Shown piece after piece: positions 44,443 to 52,491 of a stretch of DNA of 64,000 bases. Positions within the stretch are counted from its first letter, which is position 1, and every line of letters begins with the position of its first letter. This DNA comes from Tetragenococcus koreensis (lineage in GTDB: Bacteria; Bacillota; Bacilli; Lactobacillales; Enterococcaceae), in the NCBI RefSeq assembly GCF_003795145.1, contig NZ_CP027786.1, positions 2,480,001 through 2,544,000 of the forward strand. The letters are read 5' to 3'. The position numbers and the translations under genes were made by a program. Below the pieces are notes generated by a model. It was not told the DNA's origin. It was given only the letters and a program-made list of their open reading frames with translations, and made no database searches.

Positions 44443-45666
44443 ATGGATTTACTTATTAAAAACGCACGGATTGAAGATAATCAACCTTTGCAAGACGTCG
44501 CAATTGATCAAGGAAAAATTAGTGAAGTTGCAGACCATATTCAAAAAAAGGCAGACCAAGAAATTGACGCAGACGGACGTGTTTTAGTTCCGGGATTTGT
44601 AGAAAGTCATGTGCATTTGGATAAAGCGTTAATCTCAGATCGTCGACCAAATAAATCAGGAACCTTACAAGAAGCAATTACCGTTACTGCAGAATTAAAG
44701 CCAACATTTACCAAAGAAGATGTGGAAGAACGTGCAAGAAAAGTATTAGATATGATTATAGCACATGGAGTTACAGCAATCCGTTCTCATGCTGAATTCG
44801 ACCCGGCTCAAGGCTTTACCGGTTTTGATACCATTTTGCAATTGAAAGAAGAATATAAAAATTTAGTTGATATTCAAATTGTTGCATTTCCACAAGAAGG
44901 CATTTTTAAAGCCCCCGGCACCGATAAAATGATGTATGAAGCTATGGAAAAAGGTGCAGATGTTGTCGGCGGTATTCCGTATAATGACGCTCCAGCGAAT
45001 GAACATATCGATTTAATTTTTGAAATTGCCAAAAAATATGATAAAGATATCGACTTACATCAAGATTTTAGTGACGAAGCTGATCATATGTCAATTGAAT
45101 ATCTATGTAAGAAAACGATCAAAGAAGGATATCAAGGTCGCGTGACAGTTGGTCATATTACAGCACTACACGCTTTACCTGATGAAAAATTAAATCCTAT
45201 TATTGCTTTAATGAAAGAAGCGAACATCAGCGTTGTTTCATTGCCGCCAACCGATCTACATCTAGGAGGACGTCATGATGAGTATAATGTTCGTCGAGCG
45301 GTTACGCCAATTCGTAAATTGCGTGATGGCGGCGTAAATGTTTGTATTAGTACAAATAATATTCGAAATGCTTTTACACCTTATGGTAATGGTGACATTT
45401 TACAAAGCGCAATGTTGGCAATTCCGGCAGCACATTTAGGCGGAGCTGATGATATTGAAACAGTTTTACCCATGATTACGACAAACTCAGCGAAAGCGAT
45501 GGGATTGGCAGAGTATGGCATTAAGCAAGGGAATAAAGCCGATGTGGTATTGCTTGATACAAAAGTGGTTAAAGACGCGATTATCGATATACCAACTCGT
45601 TTATACGTGATTAAAAACGGGCGTATTACAGTTGAAACCAAAAAAGAAGTGAAGATTTTTCGGTAA
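44443..45666 (+). CDS. Cytosine-deaminase-like amidohydrolase
   Basis: The 407-residue amidohydrolase-superfamily enzyme has metal site GFVESHVHLDKA (about 56-67), IRSHAEFDP (about 112-120), DLHQDFSDEAD (about 203-213), VGHITALHAL and the late metal region NVCISTNNIRNAF, where CodA has SDN. The replacement STNN shifts the usual Asp. The ATG at 44443 follows AAGGAGG by nine bases. It is paired with the upstream permease. Cytosine, isoguanine or another cyclic amide could be the substrate. Confidence 0.8.
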   Translation: MDLLIKNARIEDNQPLQDVAIDQGKISEVADHIQKKADQEIDADGRVLVPGFVESHVHLDKALISDRRPNKSGTLQEAITVTAELKPTFTKEDVEERARKVLDMIIAHGVTAIRSHAEFDPAQGFTGFDTILQLKEEYKNLVDIQIVAFPQEGIFKAPGTDKMMYEAMEKGADVVGGIPYNDAPANEHIDLIFEIAKKYDKDIDLHQDFSDEADHMSIEYLCKKTIKEGYQGRVTVGHITALHALPDEKLNPIIALMKEANISVVSLPPTDLHLGGRHDEYNVRRAVTPIRKLRDGGVNVCISTNNIRNAFTPYGNGDILQSAMLAIPAAHLGGADDIETVLPMITTNSAKAMGLAEYGIKQGNKADVVLLDTKVVKDAIIDIPTRLYVIKNGRITVETKKEVKIFR

Positions 45667-45676
45667 AAGATAGAAG

Positions 45677-45707
45677 AAGCCTAGCAGTTGTTGTTAGGCT
45701 TTTTTTA
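45677..45707 (+). terminator. Terminator after the amidohydrolase
   Basis: AAGCCTA (45677-45683) pairs with TAGGCTT (45695-45701), and a T-run follows. Confidence 0.85.
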
Positions 45708-45719
45708 TACAATTGAAGC

Positions 45720-45751
45720 AAAAAAAGGAAGCCTAGCAAATACTAGGCTTC
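45720..45751 (-). terminator. Terminator after hicAB
   Basis: GAAGCCTAG (45728-45736) pairs with CTAGGCTTC (45743-45751). Read on the minus strand it ends in CCTTTTTTT. The hicB stop codon forms part of the stem. Confidence 0.85.
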
Positions 45752-46144
45752 TAGTTTTTCTTTTAACGCTTCTGTAAGTGTTTCAGAAAAGTTGATATCA
45801 GCAGCGTCTGCTTTTTCAGCAAGGTCCACAGGAATCGTAGTATTTTTTCTAACGACGGGCTTTTTAACTTTTTTAGCAGCAGCAATTAAATCTACTGTAA
45901 TAAAGCTAACAATTGCATGAGGATATTCTTGTTCCACTGTTTTTAGATCAGACGATTCAGGTAGTTCTTTTTCATCATATAGCATTAGTTCTAGTGCTTC
46001 AGCACCATGAGCTAACGCTTGTGCTACACCAACACCTTCTGAAAGAGCACCTGGAACGTCCGGGAAACTAACACTGTATTCGCCTGGTTTATTTTCGCTA
46101 TCATCTAATACGGCGGGATAAGCTACAAAATGTGTTTGTGCCAT
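45743..46144 (-). CDS. hicB: HicB-family antitoxin
   Basis: The 133-residue protein has the HicB partial-RNase-H-like fold: FVAYPAVLDD, EYSVSFPDVPGALSEGVGV (about 22-40) and EALELMLYDEKELPESSDL, then a C-terminal DNA-binding tail with RKNTTIPVDLAEKADAADIN resembling a ribbon-helix-helix. It lies 37 bp downstream of hicA, the typical toxin-first order. It should repress the promoter at 46399-46427. Confidence 0.88.
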   Translation of the reverse strand: MAQTHFVAYPAVLDDSENKPGEYSVSFPDVPGALSEGVGVAQALAHGAEALELMLYDEKELPESSDLKTVEQEYPHAIVSFITVDLIAAAKKVKKPVVRKNTTIPVDLAEKADAADINFSETLTEALKEKLEA

Positions 46145-46181
46145 GATGATTCCTCCTTATTTTTTTTAAAAGGTAAGAGGG

Positions 46182-46373
46182 CTATTTTAGCCCTGCCTGC
46201 TTTAGGATGTTGTTGTAAGTGCCTGGCTTTATTTCGTCTTTCAAGCTACTGTATGGGACTGATACTTTATGACCTTTATTATCTTCAAATCTGTGATGGT
46301 CACCTTTTATTCTTGTTTCAGCGAACCCATATGTTTTGAGTAGCTTAATGACCTGTTTAGCTGTTTGAGGCAT
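46182..46373 (-). CDS. hicA: HicA-family mRNA interferase toxin
   Basis: The 63-residue protein has the double-stranded-RNA-binding-like HicA pattern TAKQVIKLLKTYGFAETRIK, then GDHHRFEDNKG with the catalytic histidine, and VPYSSLKDEIKPGTYNNILK. It is the first gene of the pair. It cleaves mRNA when not bound by HicB. Confidence 0.9.
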   Translation of the reverse strand: MPQTAKQVIKLLKTYGFAETRIKGDHHRFEDNKGHKVSVPYSSLKDEIKPGTYNNILKQAGLK

Positions 46374-46398
46374 TTACTCAACTCCTTCCTATAATTAG

Positions 46399-46427
46399 AT
46401 TGTATGCGCGTTATGCGCATAAGTCAA
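46399..46427 (-). promoter_or_regulatory. hicAB promoter with operator in the spacer
   Basis: On the minus strand TTGACT (46427-46422) and TACAAT (46404-46399) are 17 bp apart. The spacer contains TGCGCATAACGCGCA, an inverted repeat suited to repression by HicB. Confidence 0.8.
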
Positions 46428-46520
46428 TAAAAAACAAGGAATTTTTGCGAGAAATTAGTATTTTCCGTCCTTTAAAATAGTTTGAAATCGTTTAAAATGA
46501 ACAAAATTTCAAGCTTTTCA

Positions 46521-46566
46521 TTTACATTTGTAAAAATCGTTGGTATTATTTTAATTGTAAACAATT
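46521..46566 (+). promoter_or_regulatory. deo operon promoter and operator
   Basis: TTTACA (46521-46526) and TATTAT (46544-46549) are 17 bp apart. AATTGT-AA-ACAATT (46553-46566), a perfect inverted repeat, lies over the start site and is the likely site of the SorC-type DeoR encoded at 48461. Confidence 0.7.
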
Positions 46567-46582
46567 GAAAGGGGATACAGAA

Positions 46583-47242
46583 ATGGAACTTACAAAAGAA
46601 GAATTAGCGACTTATTTGGATCACACGAATTTGCAACCCAATGCAACGAAAGAACAAATTCAACAAACTTGCGAAGAGGCTAAAGAATTTAATACAGCGG
46701 CTGTTTGTGTGAATGCTTATTGGACATCCTTTGTTGCCAAAAGATTGGCTGACACGGATATCAAAACTTGTGTAGTGGTTGGTTTTCCTTTAGGCGCAAC
46801 GACGGGTGAAGCAAAAGTTGCCGAAGCTGAATCTGCTATAAAAAAAGGCGCTGATGAAATTGATATGGTAATTAACATTGGTGAACTTCTTAGTGGTGAT
46901 GACGCAGCGGTTGAAGGGGATATTGTAGCAGTTGCTAACGCTGTTCACGAACACGATAAAATACTAAAAGTGATTATTGAAACCTCATTTCTTGATCCGG
47001 ATCATATCGTAAAAGCTTGTCAATTAGCTAAACATGCAGGGGCAGATTTTGTCAAAACTTCGACAGGGTTCAGTTCAGCAGGCGCCAAAACAGAAGATGT
47101 CCGCTTAATGCGTGAAACCGTGGGGGATCGTTTAGGCGTTAAAGCTTCTGGTGGTATCCATAGTTATGAAGAAGCGATCGCGATGATTGAAGCTGGCGCT
47201 AGTCGTTTAGGTGTTAGTGCTACCAAGAAAATTTTAGCTTGA
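46583..47242 (+). CDS. deoC: Deoxyribose-phosphate aldolase
   Basis: The 219-residue class I aldolase splits 2-deoxyribose 5-phosphate into acetaldehyde and glyceraldehyde 3-phosphate. Motifs are LDHTNLQPNAT (about 13-23), CVVVGFPLGAT, EIDMVINIGELLSG and the Schiff-base region GADFVKTSTGFS, then VKASGGIHSYEEA. The ATG at 46583 follows AAAGGGG by eight bases. First gene of deoC-deoB-deoR, used for deoxynucleoside salvage. Confidence 0.95.
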   Translation: MELTKEELATYLDHTNLQPNATKEQIQQTCEEAKEFNTAAVCVNAYWTSFVAKRLADTDIKTCVVVGFPLGATTGEAKVAEAESAIKKGADEIDMVINIGELLSGDDAAVEGDIVAVANAVHEHDKILKVIIETSFLDPDHIVKACQLAKHAGADFVKTSTGFSSAGAKTEDVRLMRETVGDRLGVKASGGIHSYEEAIAMIEAGASRLGVSATKKILA

Positions 47243-47257
47243 GGAGGCAGACAACAG

Positions 47258-48445
47258 ATGAGTTACAAACGAGTTTTTACGATTGTATTAGATTCAGTAG
47301 GAACAGGTGCAGCACCTGATGCCGATAAATTTGGCGATGAAGGTTCTGACACCTTAGGTCACATTGGAGAAGCTTATGAAGGAAAACTAGCCTTGCCGAA
47401 TTTACAAAAATTGGGACTTTCAAATTTACGCGAACAAGCCATTGAAGGAGTACCCGCGGTGGAAAATCCATTGGGCTATTATGGTAAAATGACGGAAATT
47501 TCGGCCGGTAAAGACAGTATGGATGGCCATTGGGAAATGATGGGATTGCCTGTGATACAGCCGTTAGACTTTTTCCCAAATGGTTTTCCTGATGAATTAC
47601 TAGCGAAGATTGCTGATTTTTCTGGACGCAAAATTGTGGGGAATCTGCCAGCTTCAGGAACGAAAATTATTGAAGAACTAGGCGAACATCAATTAGAAAC
47701 TGGAGATCTCATTATTTATACTTCTGGCGATTCGGTTTTACAAATCGCTGCTCATGAAGAAGTCATTCCATTAGATGAATTGTATCGGATTTGCGAATAT
47801 GCCCGCAGCTTAGTTAATGGGCCTAAATACACACTAGGTCGTGTGATTGCACGCCCTTACGTGGGAACGAATAAAGACAACTTTACTCGAACTTCGCATC
47901 GCCATGATTATTCATTGGAACCAACTGGAAAAACCGATCTGGATTACTTACAAGCGAGTGGTATAAAAACAATTGGCATCGGCAAAATCAATGATATTTT
48001 TTCCGGTAATGGATTGGATGAAGTCTATCATAATGAGGATAATATGGATGGCATGGATCATGTTGATCATGTAATGAGCCAAGATTTCACCGGTTTTTGT
48101 TTTGTGAATTTGGTTGATTTTGACTCAATGTATGGCCATCGTCGTAATCCAATTGGTTTTGGCCAAGCCTTGATGGATTTTGACCAACGCTTAGCGACTG
48201 TATTAGAACAATTAAAAGAAGATGATTTATTGCTCATTACCGCAGATCACGGCAATGACCCTGGTTTTAAAGGAACAGATCATACTAGAGAACAAGTACC
48301 GCTTTTAGCTTACTCACCTAGCATGGAAAAAAGCGAGAGCTTAGGTATCCGCGCTACTTTTTCAGATTTGGGCGCAACCGTTCTAAATAACTTTAATGTC
48401 AAAGGTTCGGGTAAAGGAACCAGCTTTTTGCAAGAATTGATTTAG
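47258..48445 (+). CDS. deoB: Phosphopentomutase
   Basis: The 395-residue manganese enzyme of the alkaline phosphatase superfamily interconverts (deoxy)ribose 1- and 5-phosphate. Metal motifs are [13 protein letters not shown] (about 10-22), [13 protein letters not shown] (about 88-100, carrying the phospho-threonine region), ITADHGNDP and [10 protein letters not shown] near the C-terminus. GGAGG precedes the ATG, 15 bp after deoC. It feeds deoC in nucleoside breakdown. Confidence 0.95.
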   Translation: MSYKRVFTIVLDSVGTGAAPDADKFGDEGSDTLGHIGEAYEGKLALPNLQKLGLSNLREQAIEGVPAVENPLGYYGKMTEISAGKDSMDGHWEMMGLPVIQPLDFFPNGFPDELLAKIADFSGRKIVGNLPASGTKIIEELGEHQLETGDLIIYTSGDSVLQIAAHEEVIPLDELYRICEYARSLVNGPKYTLGRVIARPYVGTNKDNFTRTSHRHDYSLEPTGKTDLDYLQASGIKTIGIGKINDIFSGNGLDEVYHNEDNMDGMDHVDHVMSQDFTGFCFVNLVDFDSMYGHRRNPIGFGQALMDFDQRLATVLEQLKEDDLLLITADHGNDPGFKGTDHTREQVPLLAYSPSMEKSESLGIRATFSDLGATVLNNFNVKGSGKGTSFLQELI

Positions 48446-48460
48446 AAGATGGTGTAAAAA

Positions 48461-49411
48461 ATGGCACAACAGGACGAAAAAGCCAGACTGAAGCAAGCAC
48501 TGACCGTTGCCAAGCTTTATTATGAAGAAAATCTGGGACAAGCGGCGATTGCAGAAAGACTGCAGATTTCACGGCCTACCATTTCACGTTTTTTACAAGT
48601 GGCGAAAGAAGCTGGTCTAGTTAAAATCAAAGTGGAAAACCCCTTTGTCGATTTCCAAGCACTGGCAGCAGTCTTGTCAGAAAAGTATGCTATGGACATT
48701 CAGGTGGTACCTGACCAATATCAAGAACAAAAGACTATGTTGGATCGTTTAGGCGCTTATGCCGCTGCCCACTTAACGCAAATTGTTCAACCGACAGATG
48801 TGATTGGCATCGGTTGGGGAAAGACTATTCATGCGGTAACTTCTCACTTAGAAAAACAAGAAATTACAGGCGTTCAAACGGTCCAGTTAAAGGGAAGTTT
48901 TAGTTTTGGCTTTGAGAAAACTTATGCCTATGAAAGCTTGAATGAATTAGCCGCTGCTTTTAATGCACAGGCACAATATTTACCTTTGCCCACTTTCTTT
49001 GACAACCAGACTACAAAAGATCTCGTAGAACAAGATCAATTTATCAAATCGATTTTGGAGCTTGGCAAACAAGCCAATATTGCTTTATTCACAGTGGGTT
49101 CTGTGCGCAAAGATGCTTTGCTTTTTAACTTAGGTTACTTAGACGAGAAACAAAAAGCAAGCTTACGCGAAAAAGCCGTGGGTGATGTTGTGTCACGTTT
49201 TATCGATTGCAAGGGGCAATTGGTCAATCAAGAGTTAGACAGTCGCACAGTGGGCATCGAACTGGCAGAATTGAAAAAGAAAGAGCATTCTATTTTGGTA
49301 GCCGGTGGAGCTAAAAAAACAGCAGCCGTCCATGCGGTATTAAAAGCAGGATATGCTAATCAAGGAATTTTTGATGCTGTTTTAGCGCAAAACTTGATGG
49401 ATTGCGATTGA
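48461..49411 (+). CDS. deoR: SorC-family regulator DeoR
   Basis: The 316-residue protein has a helix-turn-helix LGQAAIAERLQISRPTISRF (about 26-45) and a C-terminal sugar-phosphate domain with VIGIGWGKTIHAV and VAGGAKKTAAVHAVLKAG, matching the SorC/DeoR type of Bacillus subtilis. It lies 15 bp after deoB and is probably relieved by deoxyribose 5-phosphate. The inverted repeat at 46553 is its likely site. A terminator follows. Confidence 0.88.
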   Translation: MAQQDEKARLKQALTVAKLYYEENLGQAAIAERLQISRPTISRFLQVAKEAGLVKIKVENPFVDFQALAAVLSEKYAMDIQVVPDQYQEQKTMLDRLGAYAAAHLTQIVQPTDVIGIGWGKTIHAVTSHLEKQEITGVQTVQLKGSFSFGFEKTYAYESLNELAAAFNAQAQYLPLPTFFDNQTTKDLVEQDQFIKSILELGKQANIALFTVGSVRKDALLFNLGYLDEKQKASLREKAVGDVVSRFIDCKGQLVNQELDSRTVGIELAELKKKEHSILVAGGAKKTAAVHAVLKAGYANQGIFDAVLAQNLMDCD

Positions 49412-49430
49412 CCGATTTAGTGCAAAGAGA

Positions 49431-49469
49431 AAGCTAAGGTAAACGATCATGGTTTATCTTAGCTTTTTT
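49431..49469 (+). terminator. Terminator of the deo operon
   Basis: AAGCTAAGGTAAAC pairs with GGTTTATCTTAGCTT (with small mismatches), followed by a T-run. The IS4-family element begins about 12 bp later. Confidence 0.85.
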
Positions 49470-49578
49470 GTAGTTATTTACTCAAGTTTCGCACATGTAA
49501 AATGATATTAAACAACGGTCTTATCAACTCTTAGGTCGAAAAAAGTCCTGATATTGACTGCCTACCTTTTTATACAAA

Positions 49579-49636
49579 AAGAACTCCTTTTGTTTTATAA
49601 TTGATTTAACCACAAACCAAAAACAAAGGAGTTCTT
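49579..49636 (+). promoter_or_regulatory. Hairpin burying the IS4 transposase ribosome site, copy 1
   Basis: AAGAACTCCTTT (49579-49590) pairs with AAAGGAGTTCTT (49625-49636), and more A/T pairs extend it. The ribosome site AAAGGAG is in the 3' arm, seven to eleven bases before the ATG at 49643. Transcripts entering from outside would hide it. The same structure is present in copy 2. Confidence 0.55.
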
Positions 49637-49642
49637 GCCTTT

Positions 49643-51001
49643 ATGGTACACTTAAAAGCTATTAAAAATCAATTACCGAATGAAATAAAAGCCCTTTTTT
49701 CTGAATTAAAAGTCACGCAATTTTTAAAACAAGCCCATATGGAAAAGCAAAAAGGGTATTCGGTGGCTATTCTATTCACTTTTCTCTTTAGCCTCGTCTT
49801 TAAAGGAAAATCCTTAAACCAAGTTCTCAGTGGGCGGGAAAGCGACCAATACATGAAAAAAGATACCGTGTATCGATGGATGAACAATCCCCATAACAAC
49901 TGGCGTCTGTTTTTACTTCGGTTTAGTGCGTCTGTCATCGAAAAGCTCCATTCTTTAACGGATACGAAAACCCATATTCGGACGTTGATCTTGGATGATT
50001 CGACGTTTTATCGTAATCGAAGCCAAGAGGTACCAGGCTTAGCTCGTCTTTGGGATCATGCGCTCAAACAAGGATACAAAGGGTATCGTATGCTTACTTT
50101 AGGGTTCTCCGATGGCTATTCTTTCATTCCGATTGATTTCGGGTTACTATCCGGTAAGAAAAAAGTGAACCAAACAATAGCAGAAAAAGATCAACGAACC
50201 GTAGGAGCCAAACGATTCAACGAATCAAGTCGTAAAATGCCCGAAGTGGCACTTGAGATGGTTCAACGCGCCTTGAACCAAGGGATTTACGCCACCCATG
50301 TGTTGATGGATAAATGGTTTACTTCCCCTAAAATGATAGACCAATTACACGATATGGGGATTCACACCATTGGGATGGTGAAAAATGGAAAAACCAAATA
50401 CCTTTTTCATCAACGTTTATACAAGCTGGAAGAACTTTATGCCAAATCTACGAAAGAATATACACAAGAAGCGATTATTTCCTCGATTGTGGTGAAACCA
50501 AGCTCCGGCAAAAATCCCGTGAAAATCGTTTTTGTCAAAAATCACAATAAGAAAAGTGCTTGGTTGGCGATTATGACCGATGATCTGGATTTATCTTCCC
50601 AAGAAATGGTCAAAACATACTCGGCGAGATGGGACATCGAGACATTTTTTAAGGCATCGAAATCATTGCTTCATCTGACTAAAGAAACACAAACGCGACA
50701 TTATCAAGCCTTAATTTGTCACACCACCATTGTGTTCACACGGTATATTTTATTAAGCTGGCAGCAGCGCTGTGCCAATGATGAGCGGACCTTAGGTGGC
50801 TTATTTTATGAACTGGGCGATCAAATAAAAGAACTCGATTGGTCCGCTGCTCTTATCGAATTAGTACATATTATTCAAGCGGTAAGCGAAGAATCAGGAA
50901 GCCAATTACAAGATTTTATTACAAGTCAACTCCAACACTGGGTGGATACTCTGCCCCGTTATATCAAGGCTTATCTCCCAGATTTGGTGTGCGAAACTTG
51001 A
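49643..51001 (+). CDS. IS4-family transposase, copy 1
   Basis: The 452-residue DDE transposase has ILDDSTFYRNRS (first Asp, about 114-125), HVLMDKWFTSP (second Asp, about 221-231) and the IS4 signature Y-2-R-3-E-6-K in YSARWDIETFFKASK. The frame is intact and ends within the right terminal repeat. Its protein is identical to that of copy 2, so transposition was recent. Confidence 0.92.
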   Translation: MVHLKAIKNQLPNEIKALFSELKVTQFLKQAHMEKQKGYSVAILFTFLFSLVFKGKSLNQVLSGRESDQYMKKDTVYRWMNNPHNNWRLFLLRFSASVIEKLHSLTDTKTHIRTLILDDSTFYRNRSQEVPGLARLWDHALKQGYKGYRMLTLGFSDGYSFIPIDFGLLSGKKKVNQTIAEKDQRTVGAKRFNESSRKMPEVALEMVQRALNQGIYATHVLMDKWFTSPKMIDQLHDMGIHTIGMVKNGKTKYLFHQRLYKLEELYAKSTKEYTQEAIISSIVVKPSSGKNPVKIVFVKNHNKKSAWLAIMTDDLDLSSQEMVKTYSARWDIETFFKASKSLLHLTKETQTRHYQALICHTTIVFTRYILLSWQQRCANDERTLGGLFYELGDQIKELDWSAALIELVHIIQAVSEESGSQLQDFITSQLQHWVDTLPRYIKAYLPDLVCET

Positions 51002-51060
51002 GTTATTTATTTAAAAAGAAGGTAAATTTGTGTATCCTTATACAAAAGGGGAGCAAATTT

Positions 51061-51797
51061 ATGAGAGAACTATTGAGAAAAAATTGGCTAAAAATTGTCG
51101 TTGTATTTGTCCTAGTTTTGCTTGTCCTCATCTTTGTGGGTCTTCCTTATTTTAATAGTGCGGCAGGGCCTGATAATGATAATGAAGAGGTGAACGCTGA
51201 TGACACTCGTATCGCTGCAATCGGTGATAGTATTACTTATGATTTGTATGTTGCTGCTAGTGAAGATGACTTTTATCCACAACAATTAGACGATTTATTA
51301 GGCATGGCTATGTGGTTCATAATTTCGGCGTGTCAAACTATGCTGCACAATCTTCTAGTGATTTTCCTTATGAAACAACAGAGGAGTATCAAAAAAGTTT
51401 AGACTTTAATCCTGAGATCGTCATCATCATGTTAGGCACAAATGATACCAAGGCAACGAACTGGGACGGGTCCGAACAGTTTAAGGAAGAATATATTGAG
51501 CTGCTTGAAACTTATCAAAATTTATCGAGTGTTTCTAGAATTATTCTAGCTTCGCCACCTCCAGCATTTATCGACAATGAGGTAACCATTAGCGGTTCTA
51601 TTGATCCTGGCGTTATGGTAAATGTACGGGATACAGTGGAAGAGGTCGCCAACGAATTTGACTTAGAATTTGTCGACGTATATGAAAAAATGACCGGACA
51701 TTCTGAATATTTCCCAGATGGTATCCATCCAGATGAAGAAGGATCAGCAGAATTAGCGGATATTTTTTATCAACAAATCGTTGATGAGGCGGATTAA
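51061..51797 (+). pseudogene. SGNH/GDSL-family hydrolase, frameshifted
   Basis: Translation from the ATG at 51061 (after AAGGGGAG) gives a membrane anchor (LKIVVVFVLVLLVLIFVGL, about 10-28), an acidic linker, then the GDSITYD nucleophile block and YPQQLDDLLG. Around 51304-51308 the frame shifts: GGCATGGC should probably be GGCAATGGC, a one-base loss. The other frame continues as VVHNFGVSNYAAQSS, IIMLGTNDTKA and FPDGIHPDEEG with the Asp-His pair. The intact protein would be about 245 residues and surface anchored. A sequencing error cannot be excluded. Confidence 0.8.
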
Positions 51798-52164
51798 AGG
51801 TTAGAAACGCAGTTACTGCTCGTGGCAAAAATTCAACGATTTAATTAAAATTTAGCAATGTTTCATGTCGTATACCATTAATTACTCATTATACTATATC
51901 AAAAACGCACGTTAATTTATCTTGCAATGTAGTTTCAGGTTTAATTTTTCCTATACTGTCAGCGTTTAGCAGCTGCTATTTAAAAAAACGTTCTATCTTT
52001 TTATCTGTGAAAATGGTATCATTAAAAAATAAAGAGCGTTGAGTTACACATTGTGTATAATTCTCCAAGATTCTTCTCTCAACGCTCTTTTTTTATTAGC
52101 CAACAGAGAAAGTTTTCTTGGTTATAAAAACAAAGATAATCTTTATGATTTTAGAAAAGAATCA
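51798..52164. other. Intergenic region with one strong hairpin
   Basis: No credible coding frame is present. The only clear element is the hairpin with T-run at 52031-52094. Confidence 0.4.
52031..52094 (+). ncRNA. Candidate short RNA or orphan terminator
   Basis: AAAGAGCGTTGAG (52031-52043) pairs with CTCAACGCTCTTT (52078-52090) around a 34-nt loop, and TTTT follows. A TATCAT box lies just before the 5' arm. The nearest gene ends 230 bp upstream, so this may be an independent short transcript. Confidence 0.4.
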
Positions 52165-52200
52165 TCATAAATTATTCATATTTTTTGGTTACATTATAAA
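52165..52200 (+). promoter_or_regulatory. Promoter of small-RNA copy B
   Basis: TCATAAATT at 52165 and TCATATTTT at 52176 are 11 bp apart; TATAAA (52195-52200) begins 19 bp after the second, preceded by GGTTACAT. Confidence 0.72.
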
Positions 52201-52205
52201 CATAC

Positions 52206-52281
52206 CAACGAAATAACCCTAACAAACACTTTTTCATTTTTAACTCCTTTCCCGCCAGTTACCCGCTGGCGGGTCTTTTTG
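52206..52281 (+). ncRNA. Small RNA family, copy B
   Basis: The RNA region reads CCAACGAAATAACCCTAACA, CACTTTTTCATTTTTAACTC and CTTTCCC, then terminator CCCGCCAG (52251-52258) / CTGGCGGG (52266-52273) and TCTTTTT. Copies A, C and D share these blocks. No reading frame is present. The CUCCUUUCCC stretch is single-stranded next to the hairpin and complementary to Shine-Dalgarno sequences. Confidence 0.7.
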
Positions 52282-52342
52282 TGTCTAAAAAGTAAAAACC
52301 GAACAAAATTATCAGTATATTCGATATTTTCAGATAATTATA

Positions 52343-52371
52343 TTGCAATTTAAATCTGTCTTATATATAAT
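52343..52371 (+). promoter_or_regulatory. Promoter of the EIIC-like gene
   Basis: TTGCAA (52343-52348) and TATAAT (52366-52371) are 17 bp apart. The leader of about 45 nt leads to a 16-codon frame and then the membrane protein. Confidence 0.7.
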
Positions 52372-52418
52372 GATCGGTACATCAAAAAAACTGAAAATTT
52401 TCAAAGGAGTTGAGGAAG

Positions 52419-52469
52419 ATGGAAGAAGGTTTATTACGTACTCATGAAAAATTTTTAGAAAATTGGTAA
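52419..52469 (+). CDS. 16-residue upstream peptide
   Basis: AAGGAG lies nine to ten bases before ATG, and the frame encodes MEEGLLRTHEKFLENW then stop. It ends 22 bp before the start of the membrane protein, which begins MEEVLTPKRF. The similarity of the two starts (MEE followed by a basic helix) suggests either a leader peptide or a duplicated start region. Confidence 0.45.
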   Translation: MEEGLLRTHEKFLENW

Positions 52470-52491
52470 GAATTGAAAGGAAGCGAATGTT

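Larger units (their letters stand above)
49481..51001 (+). mobile_element. IS4-family insertion sequence, copy 1
   Basis: The 1521-bp element has terminal inverted repeats CTCAAGTTTCGCACA (49481-49495) and TGTGCGAAACTTGA (50988-51001), flanked by an 8-bp direct repeat GTTATTTA (49473-49480 and 51002-51009). The transposase stop TGA is the last three bases of the element. Copy 2 at 55393-56913 has the same length and the opposite orientation. Confidence 0.92.
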
